This document shows, in pieces, positions 34,081 through 42,841 of a stretch of DNA of 64,000 bases. The stretch is from JAJAZB01 sp964244295. GTDB lineage: Bacteria; Bacteroidota; Bacteroidia; Cytophagales; Spirosomataceae. Where the stretch lies: assembly GCA_964244295.1 (NCBI GenBank), contig CAXTIG010000030.1:1-64000 (forward strand), read 5' to 3'. Below the pieces are notes generated by a model. That model saw only the letters and a program-made list of their open reading frames with translations. It did not search any database and was not told the origin of the DNA. Both the position numbers and the translations under genes were made by a program. Numbering within the stretch: position 1 is the stretch's first letter; every line of letters begins with the position of its first letter.

Positions 34081-36219
34081 TCAGGGCATTGGACTCAGCC
34101 CTTCCCACCGAACCCGCCATGTTTCAGGGGGGAAACCCGGCGAGGGGGGACCGTCGTATCCGTCCCACCCGGCGCACATCAGCGCCACGGCGGCCAGCAG
34201 GCTCCCGTTGCCGGGCAAGTAAAGGCGCAGGTTTTCGCGTTGGTAATTGTGTCCGTTGCGCAAAAACGTGTTTTTCGTTACCGGCTTCAGCAGGGCATCG
34301 ATGGCTTTTTCGGGTTTGCCCAGACGCGTAGCGGTCATCGCCACCAGCGGGTAGTCCCAACCCCAGGTTTGTTCCCAGTTCCAGGCAATGTCGATTTTGT
34401 CGAAGGTGCGGGCCATCGTGGGTACGTCGAGGTGGGCGCCGCCGGGCAGGAACCCGTACGCGCCCAGCACCGCCGGGTGGTCGGTCAGGTAGGGTAGGTG
34501 GGTGTATGAATCGGGCGCGCTTTCGGCGGCCAGGTAGAGGCCGTCGGCGATGGGTAAGGGGGAAAGTTGGGCCAGTACCGCGTCCCAGGCGGGTTGGCGG
34601 GGTAACCCCAGCCGCTCGCGCCAGCGTTGCGCGACGGTCAGGCCCCAGCGCCAGTACGCCAGTTCAAACGTGGGATTGAAGGTGGTTTCGGGCTTGAACC
34701 GCTCCTGCGCCGGAATCAGCGCGTTGCCCAGTACGTACCGCTTTGTTGCCGGATCGAACCAGGCGTAGGAGGCCATGAATTCCGCCGTTTCGAAAACAAG
34801 ATTTTTGTACCGGGTGAGCGCGACTTTGCCGTGCTGCCGGTAACACAATTCGGCGAAGTAGAGAAAATGCGGCTGTTGCCAGATCAGAAACGGCCCGACG
34901 GTCGAGGGGCTTTCGTTGCCCGCCGGGTCGATCATTTTCTGCCAGCGAACGCCCCGGAAGCCCTGCCGCTTCGCCAGGTCGGCGGCTTTGCCGCGCACAA
35001 TCCGGTACCAGCCGAGACTTTTCTCCAGCAACTCTGGCTTATTCCAGAGCGCGAAATGAGCCGCGTGCCACCAGTGCATTTCGAGGTGGGGCTTACCGTA
35101 CCAACTGTTGGTGGTCAGGCCGGTTTCCTGCGGAGGCATCGACCCGGCGCACTGAATTCGGGTCAGGTACTGCGAAAGCACCACGCGGCGCTCCAACTCC
35201 GTAGCCCGGCGGTCGGTGCTACCCGAAAAATCGACTACCCCACCCGATTGCCAGAAGCGTTGCCACGCGGCCCGATTGGCCGGTTGAGTTGTCGCCCAGG
35301 TCAGCGCCGGAGCAACGGCGGGACGGATCGAAAACCGGCAGGTGAATGCCAGCGTGTTACCCGGCCCGGTGGGGTGTAATTCAAACGTATGCGCTTCCCG
35401 GTTCTGTAGGGTGGCGGTTCCTTGCCAGTGCAGGTCGGCGAAATACCGGGTTGTATCGAGTTGACGGGTGAAAATCACCCGGTTTTTTGCCAGGGAATGA
35501 ACCTGGGTGCGGTGTTTTCCGGGACTGTTCCAATCGCAGGACGCCTCCCAGTTTCCCGACCCGTACGGAAACCGGAGCCGGATGGCAAGTTGGTCCTTCG
35601 TCAGCAAAGGCGAACGGATGTGTACGGCCACGGCGTCCTGCTGCGGGTGGCAAAGCGTGAGCACGTCCACGGGTTGGCCGTCCACCTCGAAATGACTGCT
35701 GATTTCGCCCGTCCAGGGGTTCAGCACCTGCCTGATTTTTTTAATTTCTGAAAAAGTCACGGTGGAGCCGTCCGCGTGGCGCAGGGCAAATCCAATCAGG
35801 CCGAGGTGCAGGCGATGGGGATTTTCGCGCAGCCAGTTCGAGGCCATTGCCTCGCGGGACTCACCCGAAAACGCGTAGGTGTACGGGATTTTCCGCCCCT
35901 GTGCGTCGTAGTCCCGGTACACTTCCTCCACGCGATAGCCTTGCGGATTTGGGAAACTATGCCAGCCCCACTGCGACTGGGTGCCGAGCGGGATGCCCCG
36001 TTCGTACCGTTCGGGAAAGGTTTGCAGGCCGGTAGCGTCCACGGTGAAGGCAAATTCCCCATTGCCCACCGACACCGCGCTCAGGGAATCAAAATTGGTG
36101 TTGACAACCCGGTGGCGTAGCACCAGCGCCTGGCGGTCGATTTTGGAAGACGCCGACACTTGCGCACGGACCGGAGTCAGTGCCCAAAGCAGCCCGTAGA
36201 TGATTGGTAAAAACCGCAT
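34081..36219 (-). CDS. Secreted large glycosidase-like protein of unassigned family
   Basis: A 712-residue protein with a signal peptide (MRFLPIIYGLLWALTPVRAQ). It has an N-terminal beta-rich part containing AVSVGNGEFAFTVDATGLQTF, which resembles the start of GH65/GH95-like proteins, and a C-terminal helical part with NSWYGKPHLEMHWWHAAHFALW, where a Glu/His cluster could be catalytic, and IAWNWEQTWGWDYPLVAMTA. The layout suggests an (alpha/alpha)6 six-hairpin glycoside hydrolase. I cannot place it in a numbered family. Its position beside GH95 and GH106 suggests a glycan side-chain activity. Confidence 0.6.
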   Translation of the reverse strand: MRFLPIIYGLLWALTPVRAQVSASSKIDRQALVLRHRVVNTNFDSLSAVSVGNGEFAFTVDATGLQTFPERYERGIPLGTQSQWGWHSFPNPQGYRVEEVYRDYDAQGRKIPYTYAFSGESREAMASNWLRENPHRLHLGLIGFALRHADGSTVTFSEIKKIRQVLNPWTGEISSHFEVDGQPVDVLTLCHPQQDAVAVHIRSPLLTKDQLAIRLRFPYGSGNWEASCDWNSPGKHRTQVHSLAKNRVIFTRQLDTTRYFADLHWQGTATLQNREAHTFELHPTGPGNTLAFTCRFSIRPAVAPALTWATTQPANRAAWQRFWQSGGVVDFSGSTDRRATELERRVVLSQYLTRIQCAGSMPPQETGLTTNSWYGKPHLEMHWWHAAHFALWNKPELLEKSLGWYRIVRGKAADLAKRQGFRGVRWQKMIDPAGNESPSTVGPFLIWQQPHFLYFAELCYRQHGKVALTRYKNLVFETAEFMASYAWFDPATKRYVLGNALIPAQERFKPETTFNPTFELAYWRWGLTVAQRWRERLGLPRQPAWDAVLAQLSPLPIADGLYLAAESAPDSYTHLPYLTDHPAVLGAYGFLPGGAHLDVPTMARTFDKIDIAWNWEQTWGWDYPLVAMTATRLGKPEKAIDALLKPVTKNTFLRNGHNYQRENLRLYLPGNGSLLAAVALMCAGWDGYDGPPSPGFPPETWRVRWEGLSPMP

Positions 36220-36250
36220 GGGTAGAGGGGCCGAAGGAACAAAAAAAGCC

Positions 36251-36913
36251 CTAAAATTCCTGCAACTGATCGGACAGCCACACGTGCCGCCCGGCTTGCT
36301 GGCGGCGGGCGATGGCCAGCATGGCGTTGGCTACTTTGCCGCCCTGGATGCCCGCGTAGCGCCGCAGGCCCGGCAGCAGCAGCAGGGGAGTCAGCACCAT
36401 CATGACGGCTTTCCCAATGCTTTCGCCGAGGCGGACTTCCCTGCGTTTGCCGAGCAGCATCGAAGGCCGGAAGGCGTGGAAAGCCTCGTAGTCCAAGCCG
36501 GCCACGGCGTCTTCGAGTTCGCCTTTCACGCGGCTATAAAACACCCGCGAGCGCGGGTCGGCTCCGAGGGCGGTGACGAGCAGAAATTGCGTTGCGCCGC
36601 CCGCCAGCGCTTTTTTCGCCACGTCGAGCGGGTAGTCGAAATCGACTTTTCGGAAGGATTCCTGCGAACCGGCCTGACGGATGGTGGTGCCCAGGCAGCA
36701 AAACACGTCGTCCACGCCCGCGCAGGCTTCGGCGGGCAGGTGGTCGAAATCCACCACGCGTTCGTCGAGTTGGGCGTGTTTGAGGTGCATGGGCTTGCGC
36801 ACGAGGCTGCGCACGGTGGCGTAGCGTCCGTCGTGGAGGAGTTTAAACAGCAGGTAATTGCCCACCAGGCCCGTGGCCCCGACGAGGAGGGCGGTTTTTT
36901 TCGGTGAATTCAT
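36251..36913 (-). CDS. NAD(P)-binding atypical SDR oxidoreductase (HTATIP2-like)
   Basis: A 220-residue cytoplasmic Rossmann protein. The dinucleotide-binding motif is LLVGATGLVGNYLL at residues 9-22; VDDVFCCLGTTIRQAG and FRKVDFDYPLDVAKKA follow, then FYSRVKGELEDAV with the Tyr-x3-Lys-like pair (YSRVK) and FRPSMLLGKRRE. The pattern is that of atypical short-chain dehydrogenases related to HTATIP2 and is common in Bacteroidota. The substrate is unknown. It is divergent from the AT-rich island that begins just upstream. Confidence 0.8.
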   Translation of the reverse strand: MNSPKKTALLVGATGLVGNYLLFKLLHDGRYATVRSLVRKPMHLKHAQLDERVVDFDHLPAEACAGVDDVFCCLGTTIRQAGSQESFRKVDFDYPLDVAKKALAGGATQFLLVTALGADPRSRVFYSRVKGELEDAVAGLDYEAFHAFRPSMLLGKRREVRLGESIGKAVMMVLTPLLLLPGLRRYAGIQGGKVANAMLAIARRQQAGRHVWLSDQLQEF

Positions 36914-37009
36914 TCTAAGTGGTTGTTTGTTCTAAACGATTGTTTGTAAGCGAATTAAGAAGAATAAAAGGTATTCGTTAAATTTAATTTTCATAATATA
37001 TCAAATTCG

Positions 37010-37042
37010 TTTGGAATGTGGATTCTATGGGGCATACCTTGC
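37010..37042 (+). promoter_or_regulatory. Candidate Bacteroidota-type promoter
   Basis: TTTG (37010-37013), 21 bases, then TACCTTGC (37035-37042), close to the TTTG-N19-21-TAnnTTTG consensus but one T short in the second box. Transcription would begin about 15 bases before the ATG of the Gly/Cys-rich gene. Confidence 0.4.
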
Positions 37043-37062
37043 GTCCCTAAATCATCCGCCAA

Positions 37063-38154
37063 ATGAAAAAAATCTACTGCTTTCTTGCAGTTGTCTTGTA
37101 TATTTCTACTCTGAAAGCTCAAGACGCATCAACCCTACTGAGTTCCCCATTGACTTTACAGGTTAAAAAAGGGGATTCGGTTTCTGCAAATTTTAAATTT
37201 CTCAGAACTACGTCTCGTTCGAAATCGATTCCTGGAATTGTTCCATTTATTACGACCAACTCAATTGCTGAACCTAAACTCTCTACTAGAGTTACGGAAT
37301 CAGCCACGCACAAGAGACCTGTACTTTCTTTTGGTGCGATTGTGATTCCTTCTATTTTTAAGAGAGATAGATCGAAGGTATCCTTCATTCTGATTCGTCA
37401 GTACAACACCAGCGGTATTCTTCGTTCAGAATCTTCACACAAGTTATCTACAAGTGGGGAAGATTTTTCAATGTCGTTGACCCTAATTTCTGAAGACGGG
37501 TATCTTGTAATTTCTTCAAAGCAAAAGACCGTTTTTGGTACGATTGATGCCAAAGTCAAGCTATTTAGAAAAATTGCATCCACTGTTCCTTTTCCTTCAT
37601 TTGAAGATAAAACCATCGGCCCTCGCGTTCCCAGTAAGCCTCAACAGCCTAAGGTTCATAACGTATGTACCTACTATTACTGGCAAACTTTTATGAACGG
37701 TGAATTAATTGGCTCGGACCTGATTGGTATTTCCTGTGAGAGTGGGGTTGAAGGAGAGGGACGTTCGGGTGGCGGTGGTGGTGGCGGCGGATTTAGTCTG
37801 ACTCAGGACGAAGTTACCTGTGTGTCTTGTAAAAGACGAGCTAAAGCAGCAAGAGATGCTGCACTAAGAAATAAGAAAATACTGGTTACGGCGGAACTAT
37901 TAGGATGCCAAGGAGTAACAGCCGGTACCTTTGTTTCGATAAACACGGCGGCGCTTCCTGCACAAGCCCTAAATGCAGTATTTCCTGGTATAACGGCAGC
38001 CGCAATAGAAGTTGTAGCTGCAGTAGGAGCGTTGACTGCTGACATTGGGTGTATGTCTTGGGCAGTACTGACGTTTGATGAACAACAAAAGGAGATTGAG
38101 GCTGAGTACGAAAACCGAATAATGGGTTGTGGAGATTGCCCGTTTACTCCTTAA
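37063..38154 (+). CDS. Secreted protein with Gly run and Cys-rich hydrophobic C-terminal domain, unknown
   Basis: The 363-residue protein has a signal peptide (residues 1-20, ending LKAQ), a beta-rich N-terminal region to about residue 170, a linker with eight consecutive glycines (236-243), and a C-terminal domain of about 115 residues with six cysteines (253, 256, 282, 330, 356, 359; C-x2-C at each end) around a hydrophobic segment rich in Ala, Val and Thr. I do not recognise a family. The layout, variable N-terminus, Gly hinge and compact Cys-rich hydrophobic end, resembles precursors of secreted peptide toxins such as halocin-C8-like proteins, but that is only an architectural analogy. 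Codon and base use are far more AT-rich than both neighbours, suggesting recent transfer. Confidence 0.6.
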   Translation: MKKIYCFLAVVLYISTLKAQDASTLLSSPLTLQVKKGDSVSANFKFLRTTSRSKSIPGIVPFITTNSIAEPKLSTRVTESATHKRPVLSFGAIVIPSIFKRDRSKVSFILIRQYNTSGILRSESSHKLSTSGEDFSMSLTLISEDGYLVISSKQKTVFGTIDAKVKLFRKIASTVPFPSFEDKTIGPRVPSKPQQPKVHNVCTYYYWQTFMNGELIGSDLIGISCESGVEGEGRSGGGGGGGGFSLTQDEVTCVSCKRRAKAARDAALRNKKILVTAELLGCQGVTAGTFVSINTAALPAQALNAVFPGITAAAIEVVAAVGALTADIGCMSWAVLTFDEQQKEIEAEYENRIMGCGDCPFTP

Positions 38155-38214
38155 AACGAACAATGCCAATCTGTTATGTTAGACGGAAAAATAACGGATT
38201 GGCATTGTTTGTTT
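38155..38214 (+). terminator. Hairpin terminator after the Gly/Cys-rich gene
   Basis: The arms AACGAACAATGCCAATC and GATTGGCATTGTTTGTT pair (one G:T) directly after the stop codon and are followed by a T-rich tract. Confidence 0.75.
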
Positions 38215-38253
38215 TATGAAGACCTATTTCTAAAGATTTAGACCAAAACTGTA

Positions 38254-38436
38254 ATGAATTCACTTATTGTTACTCTTATTTTATTCTTATTTGGTGCAAT
38301 TGTGCATATTGGTTCGCTACTTGCTATAATTAAATATAGCAAAAATAAGCGGCTCGGTGCGTCTCTCTGGATAATATGTACGTCTTTGGAGGTTTTGACA
38401 TTTATATATTGTGAAATAAAATATGATATTTTTTAA
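38254..38436 (+). CDS. Small hydrophobic protein, two membrane helices
   Basis: 60 residues with two predicted membrane segments (about 3-24 and 37-55) separated by a basic loop KYSKNKRLG; it ends EIKYDIF. It lies 100 bases after the Gly/Cys-rich gene in the same AT-rich island and beyond its terminator. It could be an immunity-type membrane protein for the upstream product, which is speculation, or a chance reading frame in AT-rich DNA; its regular hydrophobic pattern and ATG start favour a real gene. Confidence 0.4.
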   Translation: MNSLIVTLILFLFGAIVHIGSLLAIIKYSKNKRLGASLWIICTSLEVLTFIYCEIKYDIF

Positions 38437-38703
38437 ATTAAACGACAGTCTATTATTTACATATAAAACTTGTTCATAATTAAATATTTATACTTTGTTG
38501 TATCAATATTTAAAGTTTTTTTATAAATGTTTTTGATTTACTTTAGTTGTTTATAGATCCTTCGGTAACGTATTTGGAATTTTAGAACGACTGAATCTGA
38601 GCCGGATTGCTCAGAACGCAATTTTTAAGAGGCGTAATTTCCAATACATTATTGAAAAGTCTATCAACCTGAGTAATTTCAATATGAAATTTACAGCTTC
38701 AAG
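38437..38703. other. AT-rich non-coding stretch
   Basis: 267 bases without a convincing gene. The first 130 bases are very AT-rich with poly-T and TATTTA tracts. Near the end a seven-codon frame beginning at ATG 38684 (MKFTASS) stops at 38705-38707, overlapping the TTG chosen as start of the next gene; it could be a coupling mini-cistron or the original start lost by a one-base shift. Confidence 0.4.
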
Positions 38704-41148
38704 TTGAGATACATTGTTTTTATTCTTGCGGTAAGCCTCCTTACCTTTTCTGCTCGTAACGACGACCCCGCCCGCCGCATTACCGAACGCTTTGTTCGGT
38801 ACCAGGCGGCGTTTCTACCCGAAAAAGTTTTCCTCCACCTCGACCGTCCTTACTACTCGGCAGGCGAAACGATTTGGTACAAAGCCTACCTGCTCGACGC
38901 GAGTACCCACGAAGCCGACTCAGTGAGTGGGGTGCTGTACGTGGAACTCATCGACGCCAGCGCCCGGACGGTGTTGAAGCGGAGCCAACTCCGGGCTGAA
39001 GACGGCCACGCGGTCGGCCAGTTTGCCCTGCCCGACAGCCTCCCGGCGGGGCCGTACCAACTCCGGGCGTACACGAACTGGATGCAGAATTTTCCCGAAG
39101 AATTTCTCTTCACCCACCATTTCCGGGTGTTCGATGCCCGCCCCGTCGGAACCGCGTTGCCTGCCACGGGGCCGGTCGATCTCCAGTTTTTCCCCGAAGG
39201 GGGCCAACTCACCGCCGGGTTCGACTGCCGGGTGGCCTTCAAAGCCGTCGGGCCGGACGGGCGCGGGGTGGACGTAGCCGGGACGATCCTGGCCAACGAC
39301 CGCGACACGCTGACGGCCTTTCGCAGCACCAACCTCGGCATGGGGCAATTTACGATTCCCGTCGAGGCGGGCCAGACCTACACCGCCGTGCTGTTCAATG
39401 CCGACGGCACTGAGCGCCGCGTTCCCTTGCCCAGCGCACCGGCGGCGGGATTTGGCCTGGCGGTTCATGCGTTCGCGAAAGAGTCCATTCGCGTGTTCGT
39501 CCACAACGCCGCGCCGCAAACGGCCACCCCGCGCGAGCTGGTGCTGCTGGTGCAGCAGCGCGGCGTGGTGTGTTTCGTGGCCAAAGGCAACACGGGGGGG
39601 CGTAGTTTTTCGGTAAACGTACCCCGCAGCAAATTTCCTGATGACGGCATTGCCCACCTGACGCTGTTCGACGCCGCCGGGAATCCGCTGGCCGAGCGGC
39701 TGGTGTTCATTCGCCAAAAACAAGAATTGCGCATCCAGGTGCAACCCGACAAACCCCGCTACAAACCCCGCGAAGCCGTGACCCTCGCCCTGACCGTGAC
39801 CGACGCGGAGGGAAAACCCGCAACGGGCAACTTCTCGCTCGCCGCCACCGATGCCGGGCAGGTCGTGGCCGAACCGCAGGCGCAGACCCTCGTGTCGTAC
39901 CTGCTGCTAAGTTCGGATTTGCAGGGGGCCGTGGAGCAACCGAGGCGGTACTTCGACCCGGCCAATTCGGAAGCCGCTCTGCACCTCGATTTGTTGATGA
40001 TGACCCAGGGCTGGCGGCGGTTTGTTTGGAAAGAAGTCCTCGCCGACAGTCTGCCCAAGCCGCATTCCCGTTTTTTGTTCGAGCAAAATCTTTCCGTAAC
40101 CGGCACTGTGCGACGGCCTAATGGAAAGCCGTTTGAGAAAAAAGTAGGACTGACGTTCCTGGTCACGCCCAAAAATGCGTCCCCGTCCTTCGCCACCGGC
40201 GAGGCCGACACCGAAGGACGCTTCGGGTTTTACGACCTCGATTTCAGCGATTCCACCACGGTGTTGGTGCAGGCCATTGCGGGCAAGGGCAACCGCGATG
40301 GGGTCATTCGCTTCGAGCCGTTTCTACAACCCCGCGTGAGCGGGATGCGGGTGCCCTTCAACCCGCTGCCGCTCAGTTCGCAGGCACTGGCCGAGTACCA
40401 GAAACGCAGCCAGGAGTGGCTGGCCATCGAGCGGCAGATGAAACTCAGCAACGCCACCCTGCTGAAAGGCGTAACGGTGAAAGCCAAAAAACCAGACCCC
40501 TTCGGAAGCCGCCGGATTTACGGGCAACCGACTACGTCGATCAAACTCGACCAGAGCAACTCGACGGGGGCCTTGAGCATCCTCGACGTGATCCGGGGTC
40601 GGGTGGCGGGCGTGAGCGTGAGTGGGTCGTTTCCCAACTATTCCGTTACGATCCGAGGGATTTCGAGCCTGTCGGGGAGTAGCACGCCGCTGTTTCTGCT
40701 CGACGGAATGCCTACCGATTTGCAGGGGATTCTGTCAATTCCCGTTACGGATGTAGAACGGATCGACGTGCTAAAAGGCCCCGAGGCGGCCATTTTTGGC
40801 TCCCAGGGGGGCAACGGGGCCATTGCCGTGCTGACCAAACGGGGCAACCCCAGTTACGACTACAATCAGCAAAAAGCGCCGGGGGTGGAGCAAATCAAAC
40901 TGCCCGGCTTCGCCCCCGTTCGCGAATTTTATGCCCCCCGGTACGACCAGCCCAAGCCTGAGTCCACCCGTCCCGACTTCCGCCCCACGCTCCACTGGGC
41001 ACCGGCCCTTTCGACCGATGTCAACGGAAAAGCCAGCATTCGATTTTTTGCCTCCGATGCCGCCACGACCGTGCGCGTAAACGTGCAGGGGGCGGTTCCT
41101 GCCGGGAAAGCCGGTGCGGGAGAGGCGACGTTTCGGGTGGAGCCTTAA
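38704..41148 (+). CDS. MG2-like plus TonB-dependent receptor plug domain protein, no barrel
   Basis: 814 residues. After a signal peptide (FILAVSLLTFSA) comes EKVFLHLDRPYYSAGETIWYKAYLLD, an alpha-2-macroglobulin MG2-like beta-sandwich typical of Bacteroidota surface proteins, then further beta domains. Near residues 610-720 is a TonB plug: SILDVIRGRVAGVSV, YSVTIRGISSLSGSSTPLFLLDG and VERIDVLKGPEAAIFGSQGGNGAI. No 22-strand barrel follows; only about 100 residues remain, ending in a small beta domain. It probably works at the outer membrane with a partner rather than as a transporter. The start is TTG 38704; no ATG lies before the conserved region in frame. Confidence 0.82.
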   Translation: MRYIVFILAVSLLTFSARNDDPARRITERFVRYQAAFLPEKVFLHLDRPYYSAGETIWYKAYLLDASTHEADSVSGVLYVELIDASARTVLKRSQLRAEDGHAVGQFALPDSLPAGPYQLRAYTNWMQNFPEEFLFTHHFRVFDARPVGTALPATGPVDLQFFPEGGQLTAGFDCRVAFKAVGPDGRGVDVAGTILANDRDTLTAFRSTNLGMGQFTIPVEAGQTYTAVLFNADGTERRVPLPSAPAAGFGLAVHAFAKESIRVFVHNAAPQTATPRELVLLVQQRGVVCFVAKGNTGGRSFSVNVPRSKFPDDGIAHLTLFDAAGNPLAERLVFIRQKQELRIQVQPDKPRYKPREAVTLALTVTDAEGKPATGNFSLAATDAGQVVAEPQAQTLVSYLLLSSDLQGAVEQPRRYFDPANSEAALHLDLLMMTQGWRRFVWKEVLADSLPKPHSRFLFEQNLSVTGTVRRPNGKPFEKKVGLTFLVTPKNASPSFATGEADTEGRFGFYDLDFSDSTTVLVQAIAGKGNRDGVIRFEPFLQPRVSGMRVPFNPLPLSSQALAEYQKRSQEWLAIERQMKLSNATLLKGVTVKAKKPDPFGSRRIYGQPTTSIKLDQSNSTGALSILDVIRGRVAGVSVSGSFPNYSVTIRGISSLSGSSTPLFLLDGMPTDLQGILSIPVTDVERIDVLKGPEAAIFGSQGGNGAIAVLTKRGNPSYDYNQQKAPGVEQIKLPGFAPVREFYAPRYDQPKPESTRPDFRPTLHWAPALSTDVNGKASIRFFASDAATTVRVNVQGAVPAGKAGAGEATFRVEP

Positions 41149-41336
41149 ACGCTGATTGGGCTAGTAAAATGAAAAGCCGCCATCATGCTGGCTGTTTATC
41201 GCACCCTCAAGGCCAGGTACCTGGGGCCATGAAGCCCCTTTCCTCGCCGGAGAATGGCCGGGGGGAGTTGATGAAAAAACTGACGATTGTTCGGACGAAG
41301 CGAAGCAATGGCGGGGCCGTTTTCCGCCAAAGCACC

Positions 41337-42602
41337 TCACCACCTCACCTGCCCCGCCCCCACCACCAGCCACTTTTCCGTCACCAGTTTCTCCAACGCA
41401 AACGGCCCCCGCGCGTGGAGTTTCTGGGTGGAAATGCCGATTTCGGCCCCCAGGCCAAACTCGCCGCCGTCGGTGAAGCGCGTCGAGGCGTTGACGTACA
41501 CGGCGGCGGCGTCCACCTCGTCGAGGAAGCGTTGGGCGAGTTCCTGGTTTTCGGTCAAAATCGCCTCGGAGTGGCGGGAAGAATGCGCGTCGAGGTGCGC
41601 TAACGCTTCCTCGAACCCGGTAACGGTTTTCACCGATAACTTAAAATCGAGCCATTCGCGGCCAAAATCCTCCGGCTCGGCGTGGTGCAGTAGCGGGTAG
41701 CGGCTTTCCTCGAAAATCAAAAACGCCGCTTCGTCAGCATAAACTTCTACGTTCCATTTCAACAGTTCCTCGTTCAGCATCGGCAAAAAAGCGGGCGCGA
41801 TGGCGGTGTCCACCAGCAGGCAATCGAGCGAATTGCAGACCGAAGGCCGCGACACGCGGGCGTTGACGACGATGGCGCGGGCTTTCTCCAAATCCGCCGT
41901 TTTTTCGACAAACGTGTGAACGACCCCCGCGCCGGTTTCGATGGTGGGCACGAGCGAGTGTTGCCGCACGAACTGAATCAGGCGGTCGGAGCCGCGCGGG
42001 ATGATGAGGTCGAGGTAGCGCGTGGCCGTGAGCATTTCCTTCACCAGTTCGCGGTCGGGTGGGAGCAGCGTGACCGCGTCGGGGCTGAGGTTATTTTTCT
42101 TCAAAACGGCCTGAATCATCGCCACCAGCACCGAGTTGGTGTCGTAGGCGTCGGAGCCGCCGCGCAGGGCCACGGCGTTGCCGGAGCGCAGGCAGAGGGC
42201 CGTCACGTCGAGCGTCACGTTGGGGCGGGCTTCGTAAATGATCCCGATGACGCCCATCGGCACGGCCACTTTCCGCAGGTTCAGGCCGTTGGGCAATGTT
42301 TTTTCGAGCAAAATTTGTCCGCTTGGGTCGGGCAGTTGGGCCACGTCGCGGATGGCGGCGGCGAGGCTTTCGAGGCGGGCTTCGGTCAGCAGCAGGCGGT
42401 CCCACTTCGGGTCGCTGCGGGGCATCCGGGCCAAATCCTGCGCGTTGGCGGCGAGGATTTTTGCCGCGTTTTCCAACACCGCATCGGCCAGGTCGTGCAG
42501 CAGGGTCATTTTCTGGCCGTCGGTGAGGCGACGCAGGGCGGCGGCGGCGGCGTGGGTCTGCCGGAGCCGTCCGAGGAGGGGGCTTTCGAGGAGGGTTTCC
42601 AT
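41337..42602 (-). CDS. proA: Gamma-glutamyl phosphate reductase
   Basis: The second step of proline synthesis: NADPH-dependent reduction of glutamyl-5-phosphate to the semialdehyde. The 421-residue aldehyde-dehydrogenase-fold protein shows VPMGVIGIIYEARPNVTLDV, the catalytic Cys in SRPSVCNSLDCLLVD, and VYVNASTRFTDGGEFGLGAEIGIST. The ATG of METLLESPLL is preferred to a TTG four codons upstream. It is the last gene of proB - two small genes - proA, all on the minus strand. Confidence 0.95.
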   Translation of the reverse strand: METLLESPLLGRLRQTHAAAAALRRLTDGQKMTLLHDLADAVLENAAKILAANAQDLARMPRSDPKWDRLLLTEARLESLAAAIRDVAQLPDPSGQILLEKTLPNGLNLRKVAVPMGVIGIIYEARPNVTLDVTALCLRSGNAVALRGGSDAYDTNSVLVAMIQAVLKKNNLSPDAVTLLPPDRELVKEMLTATRYLDLIIPRGSDRLIQFVRQHSLVPTIETGAGVVHTFVEKTADLEKARAIVVNARVSRPSVCNSLDCLLVDTAIAPAFLPMLNEELLKWNVEVYADEAAFLIFEESRYPLLHHAEPEDFGREWLDFKLSVKTVTGFEEALAHLDAHSSRHSEAILTENQELAQRFLDEVDAAAVYVNASTRFTDGGEFGLGAEIGISTQKLHARGPFALEKLVTEKWLVVGAGQVRW

Positions 42603-42610
42603 ACTAAAAA

Positions 42611-42841
42611 TCAAGCGGCCAAATGACCGGACTGCTTGGACAAATTCCGAATGGGGACGTTCAAACGAATCAGTGCGCCATCAATCGCTTCCTGCCAATC
42701 CGCCAGGAACGCCTTTCGTTCTTCTTCGGTCAATGTGGCCAGAAAAACCTGTTGTTCAGCCCGCAGTTGGGCCGCTTCCTCGCTGGTTGCGCTCAGGGTT
42801 TTTTCAAAAAAAGCCTGACACTGGTTTTTAAAGGATTTCAT
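42611..42841 (-). CDS. Small helical protein between proB and proA
   Basis: A 76-residue soluble protein, mostly charged helices (SEEAAQLRAEQQVFLATLTEEERKAF), with no recognised family. The start codon overlaps the stop of the broken small gene before it (ATGA), and it ends 8 bases before the proA ATG, so it is translated within the pro operon. A role in proline synthesis is not indicated by the sequence; pairs of small helical genes like this are often horizontally moved. Confidence 0.55.
   Translation of the reverse strand: MKSFKNQCQAFFEKTLSATSEEAAQLRAEQQVFLATLTEEERKAFLADWQEAIDGALIRLNVPIRNLSKQSGHLAA

Noticed and set aside
41149..41336. Possible small gene or repeat between the plug protein and proA
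   Set aside because: Only short imperfect palindromes (such as around GGTACC at 41216) and no convincing frame; nothing supported.
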